From contig JAILRA010000033.1 of the NCBI GenBank assembly GCA_024698715.1, positions 1-64,000 of the forward strand: DNA of 64,000 bases, written 5' to 3'. The notes beneath the pieces are model-generated. The model did no database searches and was not told the origin of the DNA. It saw only the letters and a list, made by a program, of their open reading frames with translations. Positions 9,663-16,802 of the stretch are shown here, in pieces; positions within the stretch are counted from its first letter, which is position 1; each line of letters starts with the position of its first letter. The translations under genes and the position numbers were made by a program. This DNA comes from Lachnospiraceae bacterium. Its GTDB lineage: Bacteria > Bacillota > Clostridia > Lachnospirales > Lachnospiraceae.

Positions 9663-10085
9663 TTAGTTAAGTGACGCTCCAAGTGCTTTGCAATTGGCTA
9701 TATCTGCATCACTCGGGCCTTCATTAGCCATCAGGCCTTCATTGATAAGATTGATGCCATTGGATTTACATCTGTCAACCCAATCTCTCATCCACTGTCC
9801 GTCGCCCCATCCGTAGGATCCGAACAAAGCAACTTTTTTATATTTGATCAACGGCTCTACAGCGGTAAACATAGGATTGAATTCTGTATCATCAAGTTCT
9901 TCCGCTCCCATAGCCGGGCATCCGAAAGCGATGGCATCATAATCATCAACTTTCGTAGCATCAAATTCCGAAGCAGTAAAAATATCTGCATCGGCTCCTG
10001 CCATTTTAGCACCTTCCAATACGGCATTTGCCATAGCTTCCGTATTACCTGTGCTGCTCCAATAAACAACTGCAACTTTACTCAA
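9663..10085 (-). CDS. Flavodoxin
   Basis: 140 residues. The FMN phosphate loop SSTGNTEAMA is at residues 10-19, FGCPAMGAEELDD contributes the first isoalloxazine loop, and GSYGWGDGQWM is the second. Short-chain flavodoxin, cytosolic one-electron carrier, which typically replaces ferredoxin when iron is scarce. The start codon is TTG, supported by GGAGG 8-9 bases upstream and by the family's N-terminus (MSKVAVVYWS). The promoter has two metal boxes and a terminator-like hairpin, consistent with induction by iron limitation. Confidence 0.95.
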   Translation of the reverse strand: MSKVAVVYWSSTGNTEAMANAVLEGAKMAGADADIFTASEFDATKVDDYDAIAFGCPAMGAEELDDTEFNPMFTAVEPLIKYKKVALFGSYGWGDGQWMRDWVDRCKSNGINLINEGLMANEGPSDADIANCKALGASLN

Positions 10086-10135
10086 GTCTGTATCCTCCTA
10101 AAGTGAAATAAATATATGTAAAATAATACTAATCG

Positions 10136-10151
10136 GTTAGTTTAGACTAAC
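10136..10151. promoter_or_regulatory. Second metal box in the flavodoxin leader
   Basis: GTTAGTTTAGACTAAC, a perfect GTTAG-N6-CTAAC palindrome, exactly 50 bp from the first box and downstream of a hairpin in the transcribed leader. Confidence 0.65.
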
Positions 10152-10164
10152 CTTTTCTCCTTTT

Positions 10165-10188
10165 AAAAACCGATATTCTGTATCGGTT
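10165..10188 (-). terminator. Terminator-like hairpin within the flavodoxin leader
   Basis: AACCGATA/TATCGGTT stem (10168-10188) with a 5-base loop, followed on the minus strand by TTTTTA. One arm overlaps the first metal box. It could be an attenuator. Confidence 0.45.
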
Positions 10189-10229
10189 AGTTATGACTAA
10201 CATTATATATGATTATCACAACTTGTCAA
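10186..10229 (-). promoter_or_regulatory. Flavodoxin promoter with metal box over the start site
   Basis: -35 TTGACA (10224-10229), 16-bp spacer, -10 TATAAT (10202-10207), immediately followed by GTTAGTTATGACTAAC (10186-10201, plus strand). The operator abuts the -10 and covers +1. Confidence 0.75.
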
Positions 10230-10271
10230 CAGGATATCGGTTATTTTTTTATAATTACTGTTTTTTTGTTA

Positions 10272-13200
10272 CTATTCTCTATTCTTTAATACTTCATTCT
10301 CGCTGATTTTGTTTAATTTGCCCATAAGTATGAAATTGATTATTTCATACAAACCCATTATCGCTCCGAATAAAATCAGATACATGTACCAGGTAAATTC
10401 AAGATGCATTGAGCATGCAACATTTGCTATAAATGATGGGAACAGAATATCTATCAGTTTTTTGGCTACAGGAATTGATATCAATGCTCCAATCATAATA
10501 ACTAACCTGTTTCCGTCCAGATACAATTTCTTAACTTCTTTGTTTCTGTAGCCCAAAATCTTTAATAATGAAATACCCGTTTTGGCTCTGTCTATCATCA
10601 CGGACATCATTAAATACATAACTATGCAGAATATCACCGCCGACATACTGATCAACATGGAGAATGTCGGAACCATCAGTTTTAAAAAGATTCCCGATGC
10701 TTTGTCTATGTCAGCTTTTGATGTTACCGAATACAGTCTTCCCTCTTCAATATCGAGCTTCTTATCTGACAGAACAACATTGTAATAATCGTCATCTTCT
10801 CCAAACAGTTCTCTCATGCTGTCTATATCCATGAATACCGTAATGCCCACCGAATACGGCACTATTTTTTCTATTGTAAAAGCATAATCGATATCCTCTG
10901 CCGTGTCCGTAAATACTATTTTGTCTCCGACATTTGCATGATATCTCTGAAGAATTGCATCGCTTGCAACTATCTTGTTTTTTCCTTTAACGGTTTCAAC
11001 ATCAAAATAAGGATTGTCATCATCTATGCCTATTATCGTAATATCCAGATTGTATCCGTACTGCTCTTTTTTCAGGGTTGTTATATAGCACGCTTCCCCG
11101 CCCTCGGGAACTTCTTTGGTCGGATATTTGTATGTATACATATAGTTATATTTTGTATCCTGACTGTTTAATCTTCCCACGCTTTCACAAAGAACATAGC
11201 AGTCCATTCCGAGCATGAAAATCAAAAGCGAAATAACCATCCCGAAAATAACGGTGATTGCCGTTCTTCTTTCCCTTAAAATCTGTCTTATTCTGTATGT
11301 GGAAATAAATGACATTTTACCGAGTTTTATATCTTTTCCCTTGCTTATCTTCTGTTCATTCCTAAGGAGCGAAAGAGCTGTTCTTGAAAGGCTTTTGTTT
11401 ATTACCAGATAATTGACAATCGCCGCAACCACAGCAGGCATCACAAGCGCATAAAGAATCAAATATAAAGGAGCCCTGACAGGCAGATCCGGAATTGAGA
11501 AATAGCTGTAACAGTCAGACATCTGCCATTTGCAACCGTATTTGCTCATCCCCGCCAAACCGCCGATTGTTCCGCCTAAGAAAGCTATCATTGTAGGTAT
11601 AAAAATATAATGCAGAACCAAATCGCTTTTTCTTGCGCCTAAAGAATACAGCGCACCTATAACACTGCTTTCGGTTTTTATCTGATGAATAACGAATACA
11701 GAAAGGACATAAGTTAAAAGAATAATAACGATTACTCCCGCAAACAAGCCGACTGTTTTATCTATTTCAACATCGCCTGCCGCTCCTCCGATTCTTATAT
11801 TCTCATTTCTATTCATGAACTGTGTTATGTTATCGGGAGACACTGAAAACAGTTTATCAAGCATGTCATCCGATTGTTTTTTTAAATCTTTAACACCGTC
11901 TTTTAATTCTTTAACACCGTCTTTTAATTCTTTAGTTCCGTCCTGTAATTCAGTCACGCCGTCATCAAGTTCAATCGAAGCGTCACTTGCTTCTTTAATC
12001 GCATCATCCAGTTCTCTGGTTCCGTCATACAATTCCCTGGATCCGTCTTTAAGCTTTACCGTTCCATCCTTCAATTCGGAAACACCTTTGTGCAGCGAAT
12101 TCATTCCGTTGGCAAGTTCTCCCGCTCCGCTTTCGAGTGCTTTTGCCCCTGATAAAGCGGATTCGCTTCCTTTGGCCAGTTCCGCTGCTCCTGCTGCAAT
12201 TTTATCCGCACCATCCGTATATGCACCTACACCGGTCACATATTGTTTAACACCATCGAGCATAGCCTTTGCTGCATAAATTTCACTTGCATCCATCCCG
12301 AAATTTTCAATCATCAGTGCGAACTTAGTCAATTCATCCCCGTAATTATCCCCGTTAAGCGAAAGATGTGAGATGCCGGCTCCCGTAGCCGTATTAATTT
12401 CGTCTATCTTCGCGTTAATAGAATTCTGAGTCGATTCAAGCATTCCGTTAAATATCTGATTGGCACCCGCTTTAATCGCTGGACTGTTTTGACTTAAAGC
12501 ATTGCTGCCGTCCTTTAATGAGTTTGCACCATCTTTAATCAAATTCATTCCGTCTTTTAAAGATGTCGTCCCTTTGTATAAAGAGAGCGCACCATCACTT
12601 AACTTGCCGCTTCCGTCTTTTAATTCACCGGCACCTTTATCCAAAGCTTCAACTCCGTCTTTGAATTCTTTTACACCGTCAACAAGTTCATCACTTCCTT
12701 GGGCCAGTTCGTGCATTCCGTCTTTGAATTCTTTCGTTCCGTCCTTTAATTCATCGACTCCGTCCGCAAGTTCAACACATCCGTCATAGAGTTCGTCAAC
12801 TCCGTCAACGAGATCGTTGATTCCGTCTTCTATTTCATCTTTTTTCCCGTAAGTATCTTCAAGCATTTCTTTGTAATAAGGATCCTCAACTCTTTGGTAA
12901 TCGAATTCAAAATCCTTAACCATCTGCTTAAGATTATCGCTTGTAATTGAATCGTTTAAAAGAAATGCATAAGTAACATCTTCCGTTCCGGATTTTTTAT
13001 CCTTTTTCAATATCCTGTAATCTTCCTCGCAGACAAAAGCTGTTCCGAAAACACTCGAATCAATCGCTGTGTCAGACAGTTTTCTGTAAGGAGCATCGTA
13101 ATCCACAGAACTTCCGATTCCTACTACAGTGTAATCTTCATTCCCTAATTTTATTTTGTCTCCAACTTTTATATTGTTTTCTGTTGCATATCTGTTTAAT

Positions 13201-13580
13201 AAAACTATCTCCCCGTGTTTACTTGCTTCTCTTCCTTCATCGTAGCTTACAAGATCGATTTTCTCTCTGTTGGCGAATATTCTTAAAACAGTATCGTCTT
13301 CAAGTGTATAATCGAAACTTGCGTGGGATTCAACAGTAACACCCTTATCCTCAATAGCTTTTATTTCGTCATCCGTAAAAGGATTAAAAAGTGTCACCTG
13401 ACAGTCTTCCAGATGCATTTCATCCTGCAGTTCTTTTGTTCCTTCTATGATTGAATAAGAACTGTCAACGATTGCCACAACAAGAAACATACATACGGCA
13501 ATGAGGGCAAATAAAGCAAAATATCTGAAAAAGTTTTTCTTAATATCTCTTAAATATCTTTTAAACAAAACTCTTTTCAT
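10272..13580 (-). CDS. ABC transporter permease, FtsX/MacB-type, with long coiled-coil extracellular region
   Basis: 1102 residues. A transmembrane helix at about 17-38, then a large external region, transmembrane helices around 625-730, a second external domain (about 790-930) and four C-terminal helices (about 945-1090) typical of FtsX permeases. Residues about 250-375 and 455-605 are made of short repeats of the kind ELKDGxxELxDG, predicted to form a long amphipathic coil. They recall the YhgE/Pip-type stalk. The start overlaps the ATPase stop by one base (TAATG), so the two are coupled and form one exporter. The TetR gene just upstream is its likely repressor. The substrate is unknown; drugs, peptides or lipids are typical for the family. 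Confidence 0.9.
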   Translation of the reverse strand: MKRVLFKRYLRDIKKNFFRYFALFALIAVCMFLVVAIVDSSYSIIEGTKELQDEMHLEDCQVTLFNPFTDDEIKAIEDKGVTVESHASFDYTLEDDTVLRIFANREKIDLVSYDEGREASKHGEIVLLNRYATENNIKVGDKIKLGNEDYTVVGIGSSVDYDAPYRKLSDTAIDSSVFGTAFVCEEDYRILKKDKKSGTEDVTYAFLLNDSITSDNLKQMVKDFEFDYQRVEDPYYKEMLEDTYGKKDEIEDGINDLVDGVDELYDGCVELADGVDELKDGTKEFKDGMHELAQGSDELVDGVKEFKDGVEALDKGAGELKDGSGKLSDGALSLYKGTTSLKDGMNLIKDGANSLKDGSNALSQNSPAIKAGANQIFNGMLESTQNSINAKIDEINTATGAGISHLSLNGDNYGDELTKFALMIENFGMDASEIYAAKAMLDGVKQYVTGVGAYTDGADKIAAGAAELAKGSESALSGAKALESGAGELANGMNSLHKGVSELKDGTVKLKDGSRELYDGTRELDDAIKEASDASIELDDGVTELQDGTKELKDGVKELKDGVKDLKKQSDDMLDKLFSVSPDNITQFMNRNENIRIGGAAGDVEIDKTVGLFAGVIVIILLTYVLSVFVIHQIKTESSVIGALYSLGARKSDLVLHYIFIPTMIAFLGGTIGGLAGMSKYGCKWQMSDCYSYFSIPDLPVRAPLYLILYALVMPAVVAAIVNYLVINKSLSRTALSLLRNEQKISKGKDIKLGKMSFISTYRIRQILRERRTAITVIFGMVISLLIFMLGMDCYVLCESVGRLNSQDTKYNYMYTYKYPTKEVPEGGEACYITTLKKEQYGYNLDITIIGIDDDNPYFDVETVKGKNKIVASDAILQRYHANVGDKIVFTDTAEDIDYAFTIEKIVPYSVGITVFMDIDSMRELFGEDDDYYNVVLSDKKLDIEEGRLYSVTSKADIDKASGIFLKLMVPTFSMLISMSAVIFCIVMYLMMSVMIDRAKTGISLLKILGYRNKEVKKLYLDGNRLVIMIGALISIPVAKKLIDILFPSFIANVACSMHLEFTWYMYLILFGAIMGLYEIINFILMGKLNKISENEVLKNRE
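11850..12830 (-). repeat. Degenerate 21-bp coding repeats (heptad coils) in the FtsX gene
   Basis: Two arrays (about 11850-12210 and 12460-12830) encode reiterated K-D-G-x-x-E-L heptads; several adjacent units are nearly identical at DNA level, for example the repeated cttttaattctttaacaccg at 11891-11930. The arrays are separated by about 80 residues without the pattern. Confidence 0.7.
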
Positions 13581-14281
13581 TACAGATCCTCCAATTCGCT
13601 TGCGGGAATTCTTATTTCGTTTATGTACTCGTTTTTAACAAGACCGTCCTTAAGATAAATAACTTTGTGAACCATGTTTTTAATGGAATTGTTATGCGTA
13701 ACAATAACCATAGTTGTGTTGTACATCTCATTGATTCTCTCGAGGAGCATAAGTATGTCTCTTGATGTATTTGAATCAAGCGCGCCGGTCGGTTCATCGC
13801 AAAGAAGCAATTTGGGATTTTTAATTAAAGCCCTTGCAATAGCGCATCGCTGCTGCTGACCGCCTGATAACTGCGAAGGGAATTTGTTCTGATGTTCCGT
13901 AAGACCCAATACATCCAGAAGTTCATTCATGTTAAGAGGATTCTTTGTCAGGTATTCGCATACCTGAATGTTTTCTTTGACCGTAAGATTGGGAACAAGA
14001 TTATAAAACTGAAATATAAAACCGAGATTAGCTCTTCTGTATTCTGCAAGATTCTTGTTTTTCATGCCGAATATTTCAGTCTTATCAACGATAACCGAAC
14101 CCGAATCCATAGTATCCAAACCTCCGATACAGTTTAAGAGGGTGGATTTTCCCGAACCGGATGTTCCCTGTATTACGCACATCTGGCCTCTTTCAACTCC
14201 GGTTGTTACGCCTTTTAAAACCTGAACGAAACTCCCTCCTTCTCCATAGCTTTTCTTAACATTCTTAATTTCAAGATACAT
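13580..14281 (-). CDS. ABC transporter ATP-binding protein, MacB/LolD type
   Basis: 233 residues from the ATG at 14281. Walker A GTSGSGKST, Q-loop FIFQFYNLV, signature LSGGQQQR, Walker B LLLCDEPTGALD and H-loop VTHN are all present. It energises the FtsX-type permease encoded next. The frame is open to 14365, but the start at 14281 (MYLEIKNVKKSYGEG) has GGAG 6 bases upstream and matches the family N-terminus. The longer version would also run through an operator palindrome. Confidence 0.93.
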   Translation of the reverse strand: MYLEIKNVKKSYGEGGSFVQVLKGVTTGVERGQMCVIQGTSGSGKSTLLNCIGGLDTMDSGSVIVDKTEIFGMKNKNLAEYRRANLGFIFQFYNLVPNLTVKENIQVCEYLTKNPLNMNELLDVLGLTEHQNKFPSQLSGGQQQRCAIARALIKNPKLLLCDEPTGALDSNTSRDILMLLERINEMYNTTMVIVTHNNSIKNMVHKVIYLKDGLVKNEYINEIRIPASELEDL

Positions 14282-14362
14282 ATATTTCTCCATTCCGTTG
14301 CATAAGCAACAATATTTTGTCTGTATATTTTTTATTGCAAAACACATCCATGTTTCTCGTCG

Positions 14363-14414
14363 CATAACATTGTTATGTATTTGTTATTTTTTAATCACAT
14401 AACATTGTTATGTG
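14363..14414. promoter_or_regulatory. Two TetR-type operators upstream of the ABC/FtsX operon
   Basis: CATAACATTGTTATG (14363-14377) and CACATAACATTGTTATGTG (14396-14414), near-identical palindromes with centres 35 bp apart. The same core recurs at the promoter of the adjacent TetR gene. No clear -35/-10 pair is visible here. Confidence 0.7.
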
Positions 14415-14567
14415 ATTGTTATTTTTTTACCGCTTCTTTTGGAAGCGGCCGAGATATTATTTATGTATTTTTTCTTTATTGTTTTGCTTTACGTTTTTTA
14501 TTGTATTTAGTTTTATTTTATGTTTCGCGTTTCTTTTTATGTATTTTTATATATTTAGCTTAAAGTT

Positions 14568-15236
14568 TTACGCTTTCTTTTTCGTTCCCTTTTTTGTTTT
14601 CGTTTTTATGTCTTTTTTATCCGCCGGTATAAGGACAAGTTTAACCCATCCTATCACAAGATAATTCATTATGCCTTGTATTCTCTTTTGAGCGGTTTTC
14701 TCGTCTTTCTCGTGCATTATTATCTGGGCTATCGAGTCCACCGTGGTGTGTGCCATCCAGTGAGTCATAAACGGATCGTATGTATAAAGATCTGAATCTT
14801 TAACCATCATTACTGTGGATTTTTCAACAAGTTCTACAAACTCATCAATTATCTGTTCAAGTGCATCTTCTTTGGACCCTGAGAGTAAAAGAACAAAGCT
14901 GTCATAATTTTTATAAATATGTTTTACCAGCATTTCAGCCAGATCCGAATGGTCAATGTTGCCCAAATCCATGGAATCCAGATTAATCATGAACTCCCTG
15001 TCTTCTTTGAAATGCTCCATAATAATTCTCTTTAACTCTTCGAGAGGGGGATTGATTATCGATGCGTATAAATCTTCTTTGCTGTCAAAGAAAAAATACA
15101 GAGCACCCGTGGTCATGCCGGCTTTAGCGCAGATGTTACGAAGCGATGCTTTATTGTATCCCTTTTCAAGAAATTCTTTCCTGGCAGCTTCAATCAACAG
15201 TCTTCGTTTTTCATAATCATTCTCGTTTTTTACCAT
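14568..15236 (-). CDS. TetR-family repressor of the ABC/FtsX exporter
   Basis: 222 residues. The N-terminal helix-turn-helix (KASLRNICAKAGMTTGALYFFFDSKEDLYASII, residues about 25-57) is a classic TetR/AcrR domain; residues 60-200 are the helical ligand domain. It ends in a Lys/Thr-rich basic tail (KTKTKKGTKKKA). AAAGGA precedes the ATG. Palindromes of one type occur at its own promoter and before the exporter operon, implying autoregulation and control of the exporter. The ligand is unknown. Confidence 0.9.
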   Translation of the reverse strand: MVKNENDYEKRRLLIEAARKEFLEKGYNKASLRNICAKAGMTTGALYFFFDSKEDLYASIINPPLEELKRIIMEHFKEDREFMINLDSMDLGNIDHSDLAEMLVKHIYKNYDSFVLLLSGSKEDALEQIIDEFVELVEKSTVMMVKDSDLYTYDPFMTHWMAHTTVDSIAQIIMHEKDEKTAQKRIQGIMNYLVIGWVKLVLIPADKKDIKTKTKKGTKKKA

Positions 15237-15273
15237 CGCAAATCCTTTATCAAAACATACATCGAAAATTACA

Positions 15274-15325
15274 TAACATTGTTACATAACACTGTTATCA
15301 TATATTCTCAAAAAGAATTTGTCAA
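15274..15325 (-). promoter_or_regulatory. tetR promoter with overlapping operators
   Basis: -35 TTGACA (15320-15325), 17-bp spacer, -10 TATGAT (15297-15302). Two operator-like repeats lie at and after the -10: ATAACACTGTTAT (15286-15298) and TAACATTGTTA (15274-15284). This is the expected layout for autorepression. Confidence 0.7.
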
Positions 15326-15372
15326 TATCTTTTATTTTTCCGAAATGTACTCACCTCATCCGTCAGTTTTAA

Positions 15373-16161
15373 TCACCCCAATGCCACATCAAGCGCCATC
15401 ATCAATATGAATCCTATCGAAAATGTTATTGTTCCTATATTGGAATGTTTTCCCTGTGACATTTCCGGAATCAGTTCTTCCACAACTACGTATATCATTG
15501 TGCCTGCCGCAAAGCTTAAAAGATACGGCATCATCGGAACAAAAAATCCGGCTGCGAATATCGTTAAAAGCGCGCCTATCGGTTCCACCGCACCTGACAG
15601 AGTCCCCTTCAAAAAAGCATTAATTTTACTGTCTCCGTTTGCATTTAATGGCATTGAAATAATCGCGCCTTCAGGAAAGTTCTGTATTGCAATTCCTATT
15701 GCCAAAGCGAGTGCACCTCCTGCGGTTATGTTGGAATTGCCCGAAATCAATCCTGCATATACTACTCCGACAGCCATTCCTTCCGGAATATTGTGAAGTG
15801 TTACAGCCAGAACCATCATGGTTGTTTTCTTAAAATTGCTCTTTGGTCCCTCTGCCTTTTCCGCATTCATATGAATATGCGGAATCAGTGAATCCAGCAA
15901 AAGAAGGAATATTATTCCTGTCGAAAACCCAATCGCTGACGGGATAAAGGACATCTTGCCCATGCCCCGCGAAAGTTCTATTGAAGGAATAATCAGACTC
16001 CATATCGATGCCGCAACCATAACTCCGCTTGCAAATCCGGTTAATGCTTTTTGTATATTATCTGACAGATTCTTTTTTAAGAAGAATACACATAAGGATC
16101 CGAGGGTCGTTCCTAAAAACGGAATCAGCAGACCTAAGCTTATTTCCTTAAACATATCCAC
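15373..16161 (-). CDS. ZIP-family divalent metal transporter
   Basis: 262 residues and about eight transmembrane helices. The signature metal-site motifs are HNIPEGMAVG in helix 4 and QNFPEGAIIS in helix 5 (usually H/QNxPEG), with EELIPE in helix 6. ZIP proteins move Zn, Fe or Mn into the cytosol, some as channels. It is the last gene of the feo operon, 8 bases after the DtxR-like gene, suggesting iron or manganese uptake, although specificity cannot be read from sequence. Confidence 0.92.
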   Translation of the reverse strand: MDMFKEISLGLLIPFLGTTLGSLCVFFLKKNLSDNIQKALTGFASGVMVAASIWSLIIPSIELSRGMGKMSFIPSAIGFSTGIIFLLLLDSLIPHIHMNAEKAEGPKSNFKKTTMMVLAVTLHNIPEGMAVGVVYAGLISGNSNITAGGALALAIGIAIQNFPEGAIISMPLNANGDSKINAFLKGTLSGAVEPIGALLTIFAAGFFVPMMPYLLSFAAGTMIYVVVEELIPEMSQGKHSNIGTITFSIGFILMMALDVALG

Positions 16162-16169
16162 TCCTGTCT

Positions 16170-16559
16170 TTACTGTTGTCTGTATGCAGTAAAATTTGAC
16201 GATTTATAAAGTTTCCCCAAACAATTATACGTTTCCTCGCTTATAAAATTCCCTATCATTCCCGCTTCTCCGTTGGCATTTTCTTTGCTTACTCCGATGC
16301 TTAGAAGAAACGTTTCGATAAAAATGTGTTTCTCGTGTATTTTTTGTGCTACTTCCTTCCCGTAATCAGTAAGAAACAAACATTTGTTATCTCCTAAATA
16401 CAAATATTCTTTTTCCGATAATCTTTTTACCATTTCGCAAACCGTAGGTTTGGTGACCCCCAGTTCACGTGCAATATCTATGGATCTCGCAAAGCCGTTT
16501 GTTCTTTGCAGTTTCAATATGCACTCCAGGTAATCTTCTAACAAATTGGTTTTTTGCAT
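16170..16559 (-). CDS. DtxR/MntR-like metal-dependent regulator with altered metal ligands
   Basis: 129 residues, close to the two-domain MntR type (about 140) and without the SH3-like third domain. A winged helix occupies residues 25-70 (ARSIDIARELGVTKPTVCEMVKRL). By eye-alignment to Bacillus MntR, the N-terminal ligands are kept (Asp9, Glu12, His78), but the cluster E99/E102/H103 becomes Gly100, Gly103 and Asn104 within GEAGMIGNFIS. It overlaps the end of the FeoB-associated gene by 22 bases. It is the obvious candidate to bind the RTTAG-N6-CTAAC boxes, yet its ability to sense metal in the normal way is doubtful. Confidence 0.85.
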   Translation of the reverse strand: MQKTNLLEDYLECILKLQRTNGFARSIDIARELGVTKPTVCEMVKRLSEKEYLYLGDNKCLFLTDYGKEVAQKIHEKHIFIETFLLSIGVSKENANGEAGMIGNFISEETYNCLGKLYKSSNFTAYRQQ

Positions 16560-16744
16560 TTACTTTCCCCGTTTTTTACACTTTTGCAGGCTGTGCACAT
16601 TTTGCAATGTGCACAGTTCCCGCCACAGGACGATTTGCCCTGTTTTTTATCTTTAATCATTCCCAAAACTATACCTGTCACAACAGCAGTTAAGACCAAA
16701 AGAATTATTATTGTTCCGATATTCTGAGTTAACCATATAATCAT
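16538..16744 (-). CDS. FeoB-associated Cys-rich membrane protein
   Basis: 68 residues: one transmembrane helix (about 9-30) and a short cytosolic tail with eight Cys (CGGNCAHCKMC, TACKS, KCKKPIC). This matches the FeoB_associated family of small peptides encoded after feoB in Firmicutes, proposed to help the iron transporter or bind Fe(II). RBS GGAGG. It overlaps the regulator gene downstream. Confidence 0.9.
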   Translation of the reverse strand: MIIWLTQNIGTIIILLVLTAVVTGIVLGMIKDKKQGKSSCGGNCAHCKMCTACKSVKNGESKCKKPIC

Positions 16745-16802
16745 TTCAAATCCTCCTTATGCTGTTTGTGTATAAATTCATCTTTTGTAACAAGCATTCA
16801 AA

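Noticed and set aside
14430-14448. CCGCTTC/GAAGCGG hairpin near the exporter operators as a terminator of tetR
   Set aside because: The T-run is on the wrong side for the minus strand, and the plus strand has no gene to terminate.
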